From Acidimicrobiales bacterium (GTDB lineage Bacteria; Actinomycetota; Acidimicrobiia; Acidimicrobiales; RAAP-2): DNA of 6,947 bases. Where the stretch lies: contig JADGOD010000288.1 in the NCBI GenBank assembly GCA_017883125.1, forward strand, positions 1-6,947. Reading direction: 5' to 3'. The notes under the pieces were generated by a model. It saw only the letters and a program-made list of their open reading frames with translations. It had not been told where the DNA came from and did not search any database. This document shows, piece by piece, positions 1 to 6,311 of the stretch. The stretch's first letter is position 1. The number at the start of each line of letters is the position of its first letter. A program made the position numbers and the translations under genes.

Positions 1-345
1 CGACGCCCTTCCAGATCCCGTTGAAAGCGGTGGCGCGATCGAACGACGACTCGGGGAAGGGAAGTGAGAACATGTCACCGACACAGAAGTCGCCCTCAGG
101 TGTGCGGAGCCGGGCGACCTCGATCGATGGCTCGGCCGCGTCGATGCCGGACGCCTCCGCACCCCTCGTCGCTGCGAGTTGAGCGACGACCCAGAGCCAC
201 ACGCGACGTCGAGAAGCCGGGTGCCACGGCCAACATCAAGTCGCTCGAGGAGCATCTCGTTTGCTGGGAGGCCATAGGGCTCGATCAGGTAGGCCCACTC
301 AAGTGCTCGGGCACCCCAGCCTCTTCCCACGTCATCGCCCCCCAT
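1..345 (-). pseudogene. class I SAM-dependent methyltransferase, 5' part, frameshifted and cut by window edge
   Basis: Read on the minus strand from the ATG at 345, the first 52 codons contain ALEWAYLIEPYG, then LLERLDVG, then the SAM-binding motif I LLDVACGSG (residues 44-52). After that the homologous reading continues only in another frame, from codon 184-182 to the edge: AQLAATRGAEASGIDAAEPS (acidic Asp of motif II), then VGDMFSLPFPESSFD (motif III/post-III) and AFNGIWKG. Both parts fit one Methyltransf_11-like Rossmann domain, and the join needs one extra base near 183-190. The second frame has a stop upstream (236-238), so it cannot be translated alone. The first frame stays open to the edge but becomes Arg-rich and non-homologous. 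This suggests a recent pseudogene, or a single-base sequencing error. The substrate is unknown. The start has only a weak ribosome binding site. The C-terminal half lies outside the window. Confidence 0.72.
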
Positions 346-522
346 TCGACCGGAGACCCGAGCTGATCCAGCGCCAGGCGATATTGTCCCTGATCGGGCA
401 GATCCGTGCTGTGATGTGGCAACAGGTCCTCGAGCCGAGCCCCCAGAGTGCCCTGCATCGCCACTCGGCCAGAGGGACGGTGCCAGGGATGCAGAAGAGC
501 CGATGGAAGGCGGAAGGCCACC
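346..522. other. divergent intergenic region between methyltransferase and SnoaL-like gene
   Basis: This 177-base gap separates two divergent starts, so promoters for both should lie here, but no convincing -35/-10 pair was found. A minus-strand reading frame from an ATG at 458 to a stop at 285 would encode 57 residues containing ARLEDLLPHHSTDLPDQGQ. The composition is protein-like. It overlaps the start of the methyltransferase by about 60 bases in a different frame and has no clear ribosome binding site. It could be a small gene, the true N-terminus of a doubly frameshifted methyltransferase, or chance. It is not called as a gene. Confidence 0.3.
512..517 (+). promoter_or_regulatory. ribosome binding site of the SnoaL-like gene
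   Basis: GGAAGG sits five bases before the ATG at 523. It supports that start over the ATG at 448, which would add 25 Arg/Cys-rich residues unlike the family. The same GGAAGGC occurs seven bases earlier (505-511), so the site is tandemly duplicated. Confidence 0.6.
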
Positions 523-963
523 ATGACCCACGAACCCGAGGAGAGCACGAACCCGAACGCAGTGGTGCTTCGCAACGCCATAGCGGGGCTCACGGCACGC
601 GACGAGGATCTCGTGTCGGCGTGCTTCCACGACGATGGCGTCCTCGTGCTCCCCTACGAGAAGGCGGTGGCCGAGCTCGACAAGGCGGGCATGCGCTCAC
701 TCCTGCAGATGCTGTTCCGCCTCTATCGACAGTTCGCGATAGAGCTGACCCACATCTACGACCTGACGGATCCTGGCACGCTGGTCGCTCGCTACGAAGG
801 CGACTGCATCAGCCAGGTGGGTGACGTCCGCTACATCAACGAGTACATCGCCGTCTTCGAGTTCACCGACGGGTTGATCTCGAACTGGCGCGAGTACGAC
901 AACCCGATGATCTCCGCGGCAGCCCTGGAGGCGATTGCTGCAGCTTCAGCCGACAAAGGCTGA
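523..963 (+). CDS. SnoaL-like / NTF2-like family protein
   Basis: This is a 146-residue soluble protein with no signal peptide, a normal size for a single-domain NTF2-like (cone-shaped alpha+beta) protein. It shows the usual family order: an N-terminal helix (NAVVLRNAIAGLTARD, about 12-27), a strand region with FHDDGVLVLPYE (35-46), a helix with LLQMLFRLYRQF (60-71), then the C-terminal sheet with ARYEGDC (89-95) and NEYIAVFEFTDGLISNWREY (106-125). The last block is typical of SnoaL-like proteins. Members include polyketide cyclases, ketosteroid isomerases, hydrolases and limonene-epoxide-hydrolase relatives, and many have no known reaction. The specific role cannot be read from sequence. It is divergent from the broken methyltransferase and convergent with the MftD-like gene, so it is probably monocistronic. 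The start at 523 follows a good ribosome binding site. Confidence 0.82.
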   Translation: MTHEPEESTNPNAVVLRNAIAGLTARDEDLVSACFHDDGVLVLPYEKAVAELDKAGMRSLLQMLFRLYRQFAIELTHIYDLTDPGTLVARYEGDCISQVGDVRYINEYIAVFEFTDGLISNWREYDNPMISAAALEAIAAASADKG

Positions 964-1081
964 GGGGATGGGGCCGGGCACCAGCGATGTCGGCCTCGTC
1001 CGCCGATCCTTAGATCAACCAAGGCCCAGCGCCAGGCCGCCACGATTCTCGGCCTCACCCGTCGTGAGACACCGGCGAGAG

Positions 1082-1098
1082 CGGCTCCCGAGGAGCCG
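1082..1098. terminator. small GC hairpin between convergent genes, possible terminator
   Basis: CGGCTCC at 1082-1088 and GGAGCCG at 1092-1098 form a perfect seven-pair stem with a three-base loop (CGA). It lies between the stops of the SnoaL-like gene (963) and the MftD-like gene (1111), where a bidirectional terminator would be expected. No U-rich tract follows on either strand, so this is not a canonical intrinsic terminator. Actinobacteria often use such hairpins without U tails, but the function here is inferred from position only. Confidence 0.35.
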
Positions 1099-1110
1099 TG
1101 GACCTGGCAG

Positions 1111-2283
1111 CTACTGACCGAGAGTGCGGAAGAAGTTGGGAGGCGCGATGACGTCGTCACGGGTCAGCTCGCTGACGTTCGCACGCCCCAGCCCAAGGAG
1201 AGTTGCGTCGATCCCACCCCGCAGGACGTCCAGGACGTTCTCCACGCCAGCTTGGCCATTGGCGGCAAGACCCCAGAGGTAAGCCCGACCGATCATGACG
1301 GCCTTGGCCCCCAGGGCAACCGCCTTGACGACGTCGCTTCCCCGCCGGACCCCGCCGTCGAGGACCACCTCGATCTGGCTCCCCACCGCGTCGACCACCG
1401 CAGGGAGCGACCGCAGGGGGGCCGGCGTCCCGTCGAGGTTGTTGCCCCCGTGGTTCGAGACCGACAGAGCCGTCGCCCCAGTGTCGACTACCCGCTTGGC
1501 ATCGTCGACCCGGCTGACGCCCTTGACCATGAATGGACCACTCCACTGGGCGCGCAGCCACGCGATGTCGTCCCACGTTGGCAGCGGGCTCTGCATCCAC
1601 TCGTAGTAGGCGCCGAAGAACGTCGGGGGCTTCGTTCCCGGAGGCGCCATGTTCGGCGTGGTGAGGTCAGGGAGACGGCCGTGCTTGACGAACGACCAGA
1701 GCCACCCGGGCCTGGAGAGCCCCTGTGGCGCCAGCTTGATCAGGCTCTTAAGATCCATCTTCTCCGGGATCCACGGACTTCCCCAGTCTCGACCGTTGGC
1801 GAAGGACCAATCGAGGGTCAGGATGATCCCCTTGGCGCCGGCGGCCGCAGCACGCTCGAGCCTCTGGACCATCGTGTCCCTGTCGCCTGACCAGTACACC
1901 TGGAAGAAGATCTGGGAGTTGACCGCGCAGACTTCCTCGACCGAGCGGCTCGCGAACGAGCTGAGTCCCATGGGGATCCCGCGGTTCGCCGCAGCGCGGG
2001 CGACCGCCACCTCGCCCTGAGGGTGGACGGCCTGAACACCTGTCGGCGAGATGATCACCGGCATCGAGAGCTCTTGGCCCATGACCGAGACCGCCATCTG
2101 CCGCTCCCGTGGGAGGTCCGCGATGTGCGGGGCAAAGCCCAGGAGATCGAACGATTTCAGGTTGTCACCTGAAGAGAGGCCCTTCTCGGAGCCAGCGACG
2201 AGGGCCCCGTAGACCGACGCCGGCAGGCGCTTCTTCGCTCGTTCCTGAGCGATGGCAACTGTCTCGAACCAGGTATCCGCCAT
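1111..2283 (-). CDS. mftD: MftD-like FMN-dependent oxidoreductase (pre-mycofactocin synthase family)
   Basis: The 390-residue TIM-barrel protein of the FMN-dependent alpha-hydroxy-acid oxidase family closely resembles MftD over its full length: start MADTWFETVAIAQERAKKRL, SPTGVQAVHP (79-88), MGLSSFAS (105-112), FFQVYW (126-131), SVSNHGGNNLDGTPA (274-288), and a C-terminal block with MIGRAYLWGLAANGQAGVEN. MftD carries out the FMN-dependent oxidative deamination of the peptide-derived lactam AHDP to pre-mycofactocin, the redox-active keto-amide. Flavin and catalytic residues are present: Lys254, His278, Tyr130, Asp158 and Arg165. Two carboxylate-binding residues of glycolate oxidase (Tyr24, Arg257) correspond here to Ala27 and Asn281, which fits a substrate without a carboxylate. 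AGGA lies seven bases before the ATG. The other mft genes (A, B, C, E, F) are not next to it, so it may be a paralogue or part of a dispersed pathway. A general L-lactate dehydrogenase (LldD) is less likely. Confidence 0.88.
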   Translation of the reverse strand: MADTWFETVAIAQERAKKRLPASVYGALVAGSEKGLSSGDNLKSFDLLGFAPHIADLPRERQMAVSVMGQELSMPVIISPTGVQAVHPQGEVAVARAAANRGIPMGLSSFASRSVEEVCAVNSQIFFQVYWSGDRDTMVQRLERAAAAGAKGIILTLDWSFANGRDWGSPWIPEKMDLKSLIKLAPQGLSRPGWLWSFVKHGRLPDLTTPNMAPPGTKPPTFFGAYYEWMQSPLPTWDDIAWLRAQWSGPFMVKGVSRVDDAKRVVDTGATALSVSNHGGNNLDGTPAPLRSLPAVVDAVGSQIEVVLDGGVRRGSDVVKAVALGAKAVMIGRAYLWGLAANGQAGVENVLDVLRGGIDATLLGLGRANVSELTRDDVIAPPNFFRTLGQ

Positions 2284-2387
2284 GAGGTGATCCTACAGGT
2301 CTGGTCGCCTTCCCTGGCTGCCCACCGGACGCCATACGCTGAGTGAGCGCGGCGACAGCACGACGGATGGGAAGAAGGGGGTGAGGG
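2284..2387. promoter_or_regulatory. divergent promoter region between mftD-like and acyltransferase genes
   Basis: The 104 bases separate two start codons that face away from each other, so both promoters must fit here or overlap the genes. The minus-strand AGGA (2291-2294) serves the MftD-like gene and the plus-strand AAGGGGG (2375-2381), six bases before ATG 2388, serves the acyltransferase. No convincing -35/-10 pair or operator palindrome was found. Confidence 0.4.
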
Positions 2388-4574
2388 ATGAACGGCAGCG
2401 ACGGATCGGCAGATGAGGGCACCGGCGCGGCGCCCGACGGCTCATCGCTCTTGACCGAATCCACGCCACCCGCTGAAGACCTGGGCCTCGTCCTCGCCTC
2501 CGGAGACGAAGCCGGAACCCCACCTGACGACCGCTCGTTCCGTCCCGACATCCAAGGCCTTCGCGCACTCGCCGTCACGCTCGTCGTGCTCTATCACGCC
2601 CAGCTCTCGGGGATCCCCGGGGGCTACGTCGGCGTCGACGTCTTCTTCGTCCTCTCCGGCTTCGTGATCACCGGACTCCTCCTCCGGGAGCGAACGGCGT
2701 CGACGGGAACGTCGCTCCTCAACTTCTATGCCCGCCGAGCGCGCCGGATCCTTCCTGCGGCCACTGTGGTGATCATCGCCACCGTGGTGGCGACCTACGT
2801 GGGGCTCGGCTTCGTTCGAGGCAACCAAGTCGCAAACGACGGTCGCTGGGCGTCGGTCTTCCTCTCCAACTACCACTCGATCATCCAAGGATCTGACTAC
2901 TTCGGCGCTCAGTCGGCGGTCTCCCCCCTCGTCCACTACTGGTCATTGGCGGTCGAGGAGCAGTTCTACCTCGTCTTCCCGGTCCTCTTCCTCGTCGTGG
3001 CAGCCGTCAAGAGGCCCGGCAGCCTCCGCATGAGGATCTCCGTGCTGCTCGGGGTCGTGATGGTGGCGTCGCTGGCCTTCTCGGTGATCCAGACCCACCA
3101 CTCCCCGATCAACGCCTACTACTCGCCCTTCACCCGGGCATGGGAGCTCGCCCTCGGTGCGTTCGTGGCCTCCGTCGGGCCTGCTTGGAAGAAGATCCCG
3201 TCACTCCCCGCTGCGCTGATCGGCTGGGTCGGCATCCTCGGCATCGTGACCGCTGCGCTTCTCTACTCACGATCAACCCCGTACCCGGGGATCGCAGTCG
3301 CCCTCCCCGTGATCGCCACTGCGCTCGTCATCGTGGCCGGCTTCGCAGCGCCTCGCTTCGGTCCCGAGATCGTCTTCGGCCGCTGGCTGCCGCTCGAGAT
3401 CGGCGCGATCTCGTTCTCCCTCTACCTCTGGCACTTCCCGCTTCTCGTCATCCCCGAAGAGCACGCCGGCCACATGCTGAGCCTGACCGCTCGTCTCCTC
3501 TTTGTCGGCCTCGCCGTGCTGCTCGCGTTCGCTACCTACCGGCTGGTCGAGAACCCGATCCGTCACGCGACGTTCCTCTCTGCTCGACGGGGGCTCTCGA
3601 TCGGACTCGGGGCAGCTCTGATCGCCATCTCCCTGGTCGTGTGCTCGATCCTCATCAGCAACCACCAAGACCACACCGTGGTCAAGCCCTCCCTCCAAGC
3701 GGCCACCGCCACTCGAGCGGAGCTGGCCCGCCAGATCAAGAGAGCGGTGAAGCAGACCACACTGCCCTCGCCGCTCATACCGCCTCTGGCCGAGGCATCC
3801 ACGATGTCGCTGACGTCCCCGAAGATCCCCGCCACGTGCATCGCTCGGACCGACGACGAGGTGACCATCCCACCGTCCTGCGTCTTCGGCGACCGCCACT
3901 CGAAGCAGACCATCGCCCTCTACGGTGATTCCCAGGCCCAGATGTGGACGTCGGCCTTCCTCACCGTCGCCACGACCAACCACCTCAAGCTGGTCATCCT
4001 GGTCAAGGACGGCTGCGCCCCCTGGCTGAAGCTCTACTACGCAGAGACGGGAGCCCTCTTCACCCAGTGCGACACCTGGCACCGTTGGGCCACCACGAAG
4101 CTGATCAGCCTCCACCCGGTTGCGATCTTCATCACGGGAGGCCCGGGGATCACCGCGCAGCCGACCCAGGTCCTCGACTCCGCATCCGCCATGCTCCGAT
4201 CCCTCAAGCCCACGAAGGCCCGCCTCGCCGTGCTGAGCAACATCCCGTGGTTCGATCAGTTCCCGGGCCCGCCCCCCCCAAACTGTCTGGCGCAGAACGC
4301 CACGAACCTCCAGGTGTGCAACATCCCTGTCTCGACCTTCACCGGCGGCGAAAACGGGCTCTTCCGCACTCAGCTCCTGGCCGCGTCCAAGATCGCAGGC
4401 GCGTCGTTCGTGAACCTCGACTCGTTGTTCTGCACGACGACCACCTGCCCCGTCGTCGTCAACCACCGGATCGTCTATCAGAACAACCGGCACACCACCG
4501 CCGCCTACTCGAGGTATGTGGGCCCCGCCATGAGTGAGATCCTCGCCCCGCAGCTAAGAACCCAGACGCACTGA
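2388..4574 (+). CDS. acyltransferase 3 family membrane protein with C-terminal SGNH domain
   Basis: The 728-residue protein has the OafA-like fusion architecture. Residues 1-49 are a hydrophilic, acidic, low-complexity cytoplasmic extension. From about 50 to 420 lies the acyltransferase-3 membrane domain with roughly ten or eleven helices. It opens with RSFRPDIQGLRALAV and holds the catalytic-type His70 in VVLYHAQ, then GGYVGVDVFFVLSGFVITG, the basic YARRARRILPA, and SLAVEEQFYLVFP. A linker (about 420-490) leads to an extracytoplasmic SGNH domain with the nucleophile block YGDSQ (Ser515), block II KDGCAPW and a C-terminal block around His702. In this family an acyl group is moved across the membrane and placed on a glycan or lipid-linked sugar. 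The acceptor here is unknown. The position expected to be the catalytic Asp in the last block is Asn699 (see findings). The gene ends nine bases from the convergent ArfB-like gene. Confidence 0.9.
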   Translation: MNGSDGSADEGTGAAPDGSSLLTESTPPAEDLGLVLASGDEAGTPPDDRSFRPDIQGLRALAVTLVVLYHAQLSGIPGGYVGVDVFFVLSGFVITGLLLRERTASTGTSLLNFYARRARRILPAATVVIIATVVATYVGLGFVRGNQVANDGRWASVFLSNYHSIIQGSDYFGAQSAVSPLVHYWSLAVEEQFYLVFPVLFLVVAAVKRPGSLRMRISVLLGVVMVASLAFSVIQTHHSPINAYYSPFTRAWELALGAFVASVGPAWKKIPSLPAALIGWVGILGIVTAALLYSRSTPYPGIAVALPVIATALVIVAGFAAPRFGPEIVFGRWLPLEIGAISFSLYLWHFPLLVIPEEHAGHMLSLTARLLFVGLAVLLAFATYRLVENPIRHATFLSARRGLSIGLGAALIAISLVVCSILISNHQDHTVVKPSLQAATATRAELARQIKRAVKQTTLPSPLIPPLAEASTMSLTSPKIPATCIARTDDEVTIPPSCVFGDRHSKQTIALYGDSQAQMWTSAFLTVATTNHLKLVILVKDGCAPWLKLYYAETGALFTQCDTWHRWATTKLISLHPVAIFITGGPGITAQPTQVLDSASAMLRSLKPTKARLAVLSNIPWFDQFPGPPPPNCLAQNATNLQVCNIPVSTFTGGENGLFRTQLLAASKIAGASFVNLDSLFCTTTTCPVVVNHRIVYQNNRHTTAAYSRYVGPAMSEILAPQLRTQTH

Positions 4575-4583
4575 CGGCGACCC

Positions 4584-4991
4584 TCAATCGTCGCCAGTCC
4601 ACCGCCGGTCAGACTTGCGCCTCGCCCGATGGGCCTTGTCGGCCAGCCGACGCTCACGAGACCCTCTGGTTGCTCGGGTGGCCACCCGTGGACGCTCTCG
4701 GGCCACGGCCGCATCGATCATCGCCAACGCCCGCTCGAGGGCCTCTGAGCGGTTGCGCCACTGCGACCGGGACTCACCCCCCGTCGCCCGCACCACGTGG
4801 CCGTAGCGAGCGCGGAGCAGCGCGTCGATCCGCGCATCGAAGCCGCAGGCGTCGAGATCTATGCGGATCTGCGCCTTGGTCGAGGTGGTGTTGACGTGCT
4901 GACCTCCTGGACCGCCTGAGCGGACGAAGGTGTAGCGGATCGCCGCCTCCGGTACCTCTAGGCCTCCTGGGGTGCGGATCGTTCCCACCAC
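4584..4991 (-). CDS. arfB: ArfB/YaeJ-type peptidyl-tRNA hydrolase for stalled ribosomes
   Basis: The 135-residue protein matches the usual length of about 140 for ArfB (ICT1/YaeJ). The catalytic release-factor motif GGQ is at 29-31 within FVRSGGPGGQHVNTTSTK, followed by the conserved ATGGESRSQWRNR (69-81). The C-terminus from about 100 is strongly basic and probably disordered (TRGSRERRLADKAHRARRK), as needed to enter the empty mRNA channel of a stalled ribosome. The GGQ loop then hydrolyses the peptidyl-tRNA without a stop codon. The start is GTG at 4991; no in-frame ATG upstream fits, and a second GTG at 4988 is an alternative. A G-rich stretch lies directly upstream but the spacing is poor. 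It lies 80 bases behind the P450 on the same strand and may be co-transcribed, though it has no obvious link to it. Confidence 0.92.
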   Translation of the reverse strand: MVGTIRTPGGLEVPEAAIRYTFVRSGGPGGQHVNTTSTKAQIRIDLDACGFDARIDALLRARYGHVVRATGGESRSQWRNRSEALERALAMIDAAVARERPRVATRATRGSRERRLADKAHRARRKSDRRWTGDD

Positions 4992-5071
4992 CCCATCGTG
5001 CCAGACGCGCTCGAAGTGTCGCGATCCGAGACTGCTGTATCGGGAGCTCGCCTATCACGCACGCGGGATCC
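4992..5071. other. 80-base gap between P450 and ArfB-like gene
   Basis: Both flanking genes are on the minus strand. No strong promoter, hairpin or repeat was seen, so co-transcription and an undetected promoter are both possible. Confidence 0.3.
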
Positions 5072-6241
5072 TTACGCCACGTCGAAGACGAGTGGGACGT
5101 CGATGAGGTGCGACGTGCCGCTGGGCCAGACGATCTCAGGCTCCGCTCCGGGTGCCAGCGAGAAGGAGGGGACCTTGTCGAAGATCTCCTCGAGCACGAG
5201 CCGCAGCTCCCGCTTGGCCAAGTGCGAGCCCAGGCAGCGGTGGATGCCACCGCCGAAGGCGAAGTGGCTCCGATCGGCCGTCTCGAGACTGAACACGTCC
5301 GGATTCGGGAAGCGGCGCTCGTCCCGGTTGGCAGCGCCGAGCACGACGTTGACCCGGGTCCCCTCGGGGATCGTCACACCGTCGACCTCGACCTCAGAGA
5401 GCGTGACGCGCGGTCCGATCGGAGCGGGGGGCTCGAGGCGGAGCACCTCTTCGATGAACGCGGGGATGAGCGCATAGTCCGCACGGAGCTGGGCCTGGAG
5501 CCCTTGGTCCTTGGCGAGGTGATAGAGCGAGAATCCGATCGAAGCGGTCACGGTGTCGAGACCGGCCAGGACGAACAGGAACACCATCCCGAAGATCTCG
5601 TCGTCCGACCACTTGTCGTCACCCTCGAGCATCAGGACCTTGGACAAGATGTCGTCCCCTGGTGCGAGGCGCTTCTTCTCGATGAAGCCGTTGATGTACT
5701 CGAAGACCGCAGCTGCGGCGACGAGGACCTCGGGAGCGGCTTCGCCGAGCCCAGCCCCGGAGTTCTCGATGATGAACTCGGACCACTCGATGAACTGGTC
5801 CCGATCCTCGAGTGGCATCCCCGCGACGGTCAAGAAGACCTGGGTCGGATAGAGCCGGGCGACGTCGGCGACGCCGTCGAACTCGCCCTTCTCGACAAAG
5901 AGGTCGATGATCTCGTCGACCTGGCGTCGGAGCTCGTCTTCCATGGCGTTGATCACCCGCGGAGCGAGCATCGGGTCGAGGACCCGGCGATAGCGGACGT
6001 GGTCAGGCGGGTCGATGGCGATGGGGACCAGAGGGATGGGACTCCCGAGCATGTCGAAGGCCTTGGCCGACGAGAAGATCTCCGGGTTCGAGTACGCGAA
6101 CTGGACGACATCCGCCCCGGTGAGGAAGTACTCCCCATCCTCAGATCGGTAGACGTCACCGAAGCTGCGGAGGTACTTCCACCCCTCGGTGCGGTCCTTC
6201 GCCATCGGCGCGTCGACGAGATTAAAGCTGGAGCTACTCAT
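5072..6241 (-). CDS. cytochrome P450 monooxygenase, soluble bacterial class
   Basis: The 389-residue protein lacks a membrane anchor, typical of soluble bacterial P450s fed by ferredoxin. Landmarks appear in order: IDPPDHVRYRRVLDP (76-90, C-helix heme-contact region), the I-helix oxygen-activation motif AGLDT (226-230), ExxR as E265-V-L-R268, and the heme loop FGGGIHRCLG (329-338) with the axial ligand Cys336. These show an intact enzyme that inserts one oxygen atom using electrons from a redox partner. No ferredoxin or reductase is in the window. The substrate is not readable. Its partner upstream is a mycofactocin-coupled SDR of the terpene/steroid alcohol type, which suggests a small lipophilic substrate. 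The purine-rich AGGGAAGGGA five bases before ATG 6241 supports that start over the internal ATG at 6205, which has no such site. The CYP family number is not assigned. Confidence 0.95.
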   Translation of the reverse strand: MSSSSFNLVDAPMAKDRTEGWKYLRSFGDVYRSEDGEYFLTGADVVQFAYSNPEIFSSAKAFDMLGSPIPLVPIAIDPPDHVRYRRVLDPMLAPRVINAMEDELRRQVDEIIDLFVEKGEFDGVADVARLYPTQVFLTVAGMPLEDRDQFIEWSEFIIENSGAGLGEAAPEVLVAAAAVFEYINGFIEKKRLAPGDDILSKVLMLEGDDKWSDDEIFGMVFLFVLAGLDTVTASIGFSLYHLAKDQGLQAQLRADYALIPAFIEEVLRLEPPAPIGPRVTLSEVEVDGVTIPEGTRVNVVLGAANRDERRFPNPDVFSLETADRSHFAFGGGIHRCLGSHLAKRELRLVLEEIFDKVPSFSLAPGAEPEIVWPSGTSHLIDVPLVFDVA

Positions 6242-6275
6242 GACGGTCCCTTCCCTCTGATTCCTGCACTGAATG

Positions 6276-6302
6276 TCCTAGAACGAAGGGTCCTAGAACG
6301 AA
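6276..6302. repeat. tandem 12-bp direct repeat in the SDR-P450 gap
   Basis: TCCTAGAACGAA occurs at 6276-6287 and 6291-6302, with GGG between them, giving a 15-base period. The second copy runs into further AACGAAC units (to 6307). The repeats lie 35 to 61 bases before the P450 start on the minus strand, a suitable place for an operator controlling the P450, although they could also be a neutral duplication. Each copy contains TAGAAC, which equals a half-site of the palindrome bound by the TetR-type steroid regulator KstR, but no full palindrome is formed. Confidence 0.6.
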
Positions 6303-6311
6303 CGAACAAGT

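Noticed and set aside
448..522. Longer start for the SnoaL-like protein at ATG 448
   Set aside because: The added residues are Arg/Cys-rich and unlike the family, and the better ribosome binding site precedes ATG 523.
1008..1120. Plus-strand readable stretch (ATILGLTRRETPARAAPEE) after the SnoaL-like gene
   Set aside because: It has no start codon or ribosome binding site and runs on as antisense of the MftD-like gene, so it was not called as a gene remnant.
1252..1890. 212-residue plus-strand open frame inside the MftD-like gene
   Set aside because: It is a shadow of the minus-strand gene, whose conserved motifs cover the whole stretch.
3273..4493. 406-residue minus-strand open frame opposite the acyltransferase
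   Set aside because: Its Arg/Gly/Glu-rich composition has no recognisable motif, while the plus strand carries clear acyltransferase and SGNH motifs.
6279..6299. Complete KstR operator in the SDR-P450 gap
   Set aside because: Only the TAGAAC half-site is present, twice in direct orientation; the matching inverted arm (GTTCTA) at the right spacing is absent.
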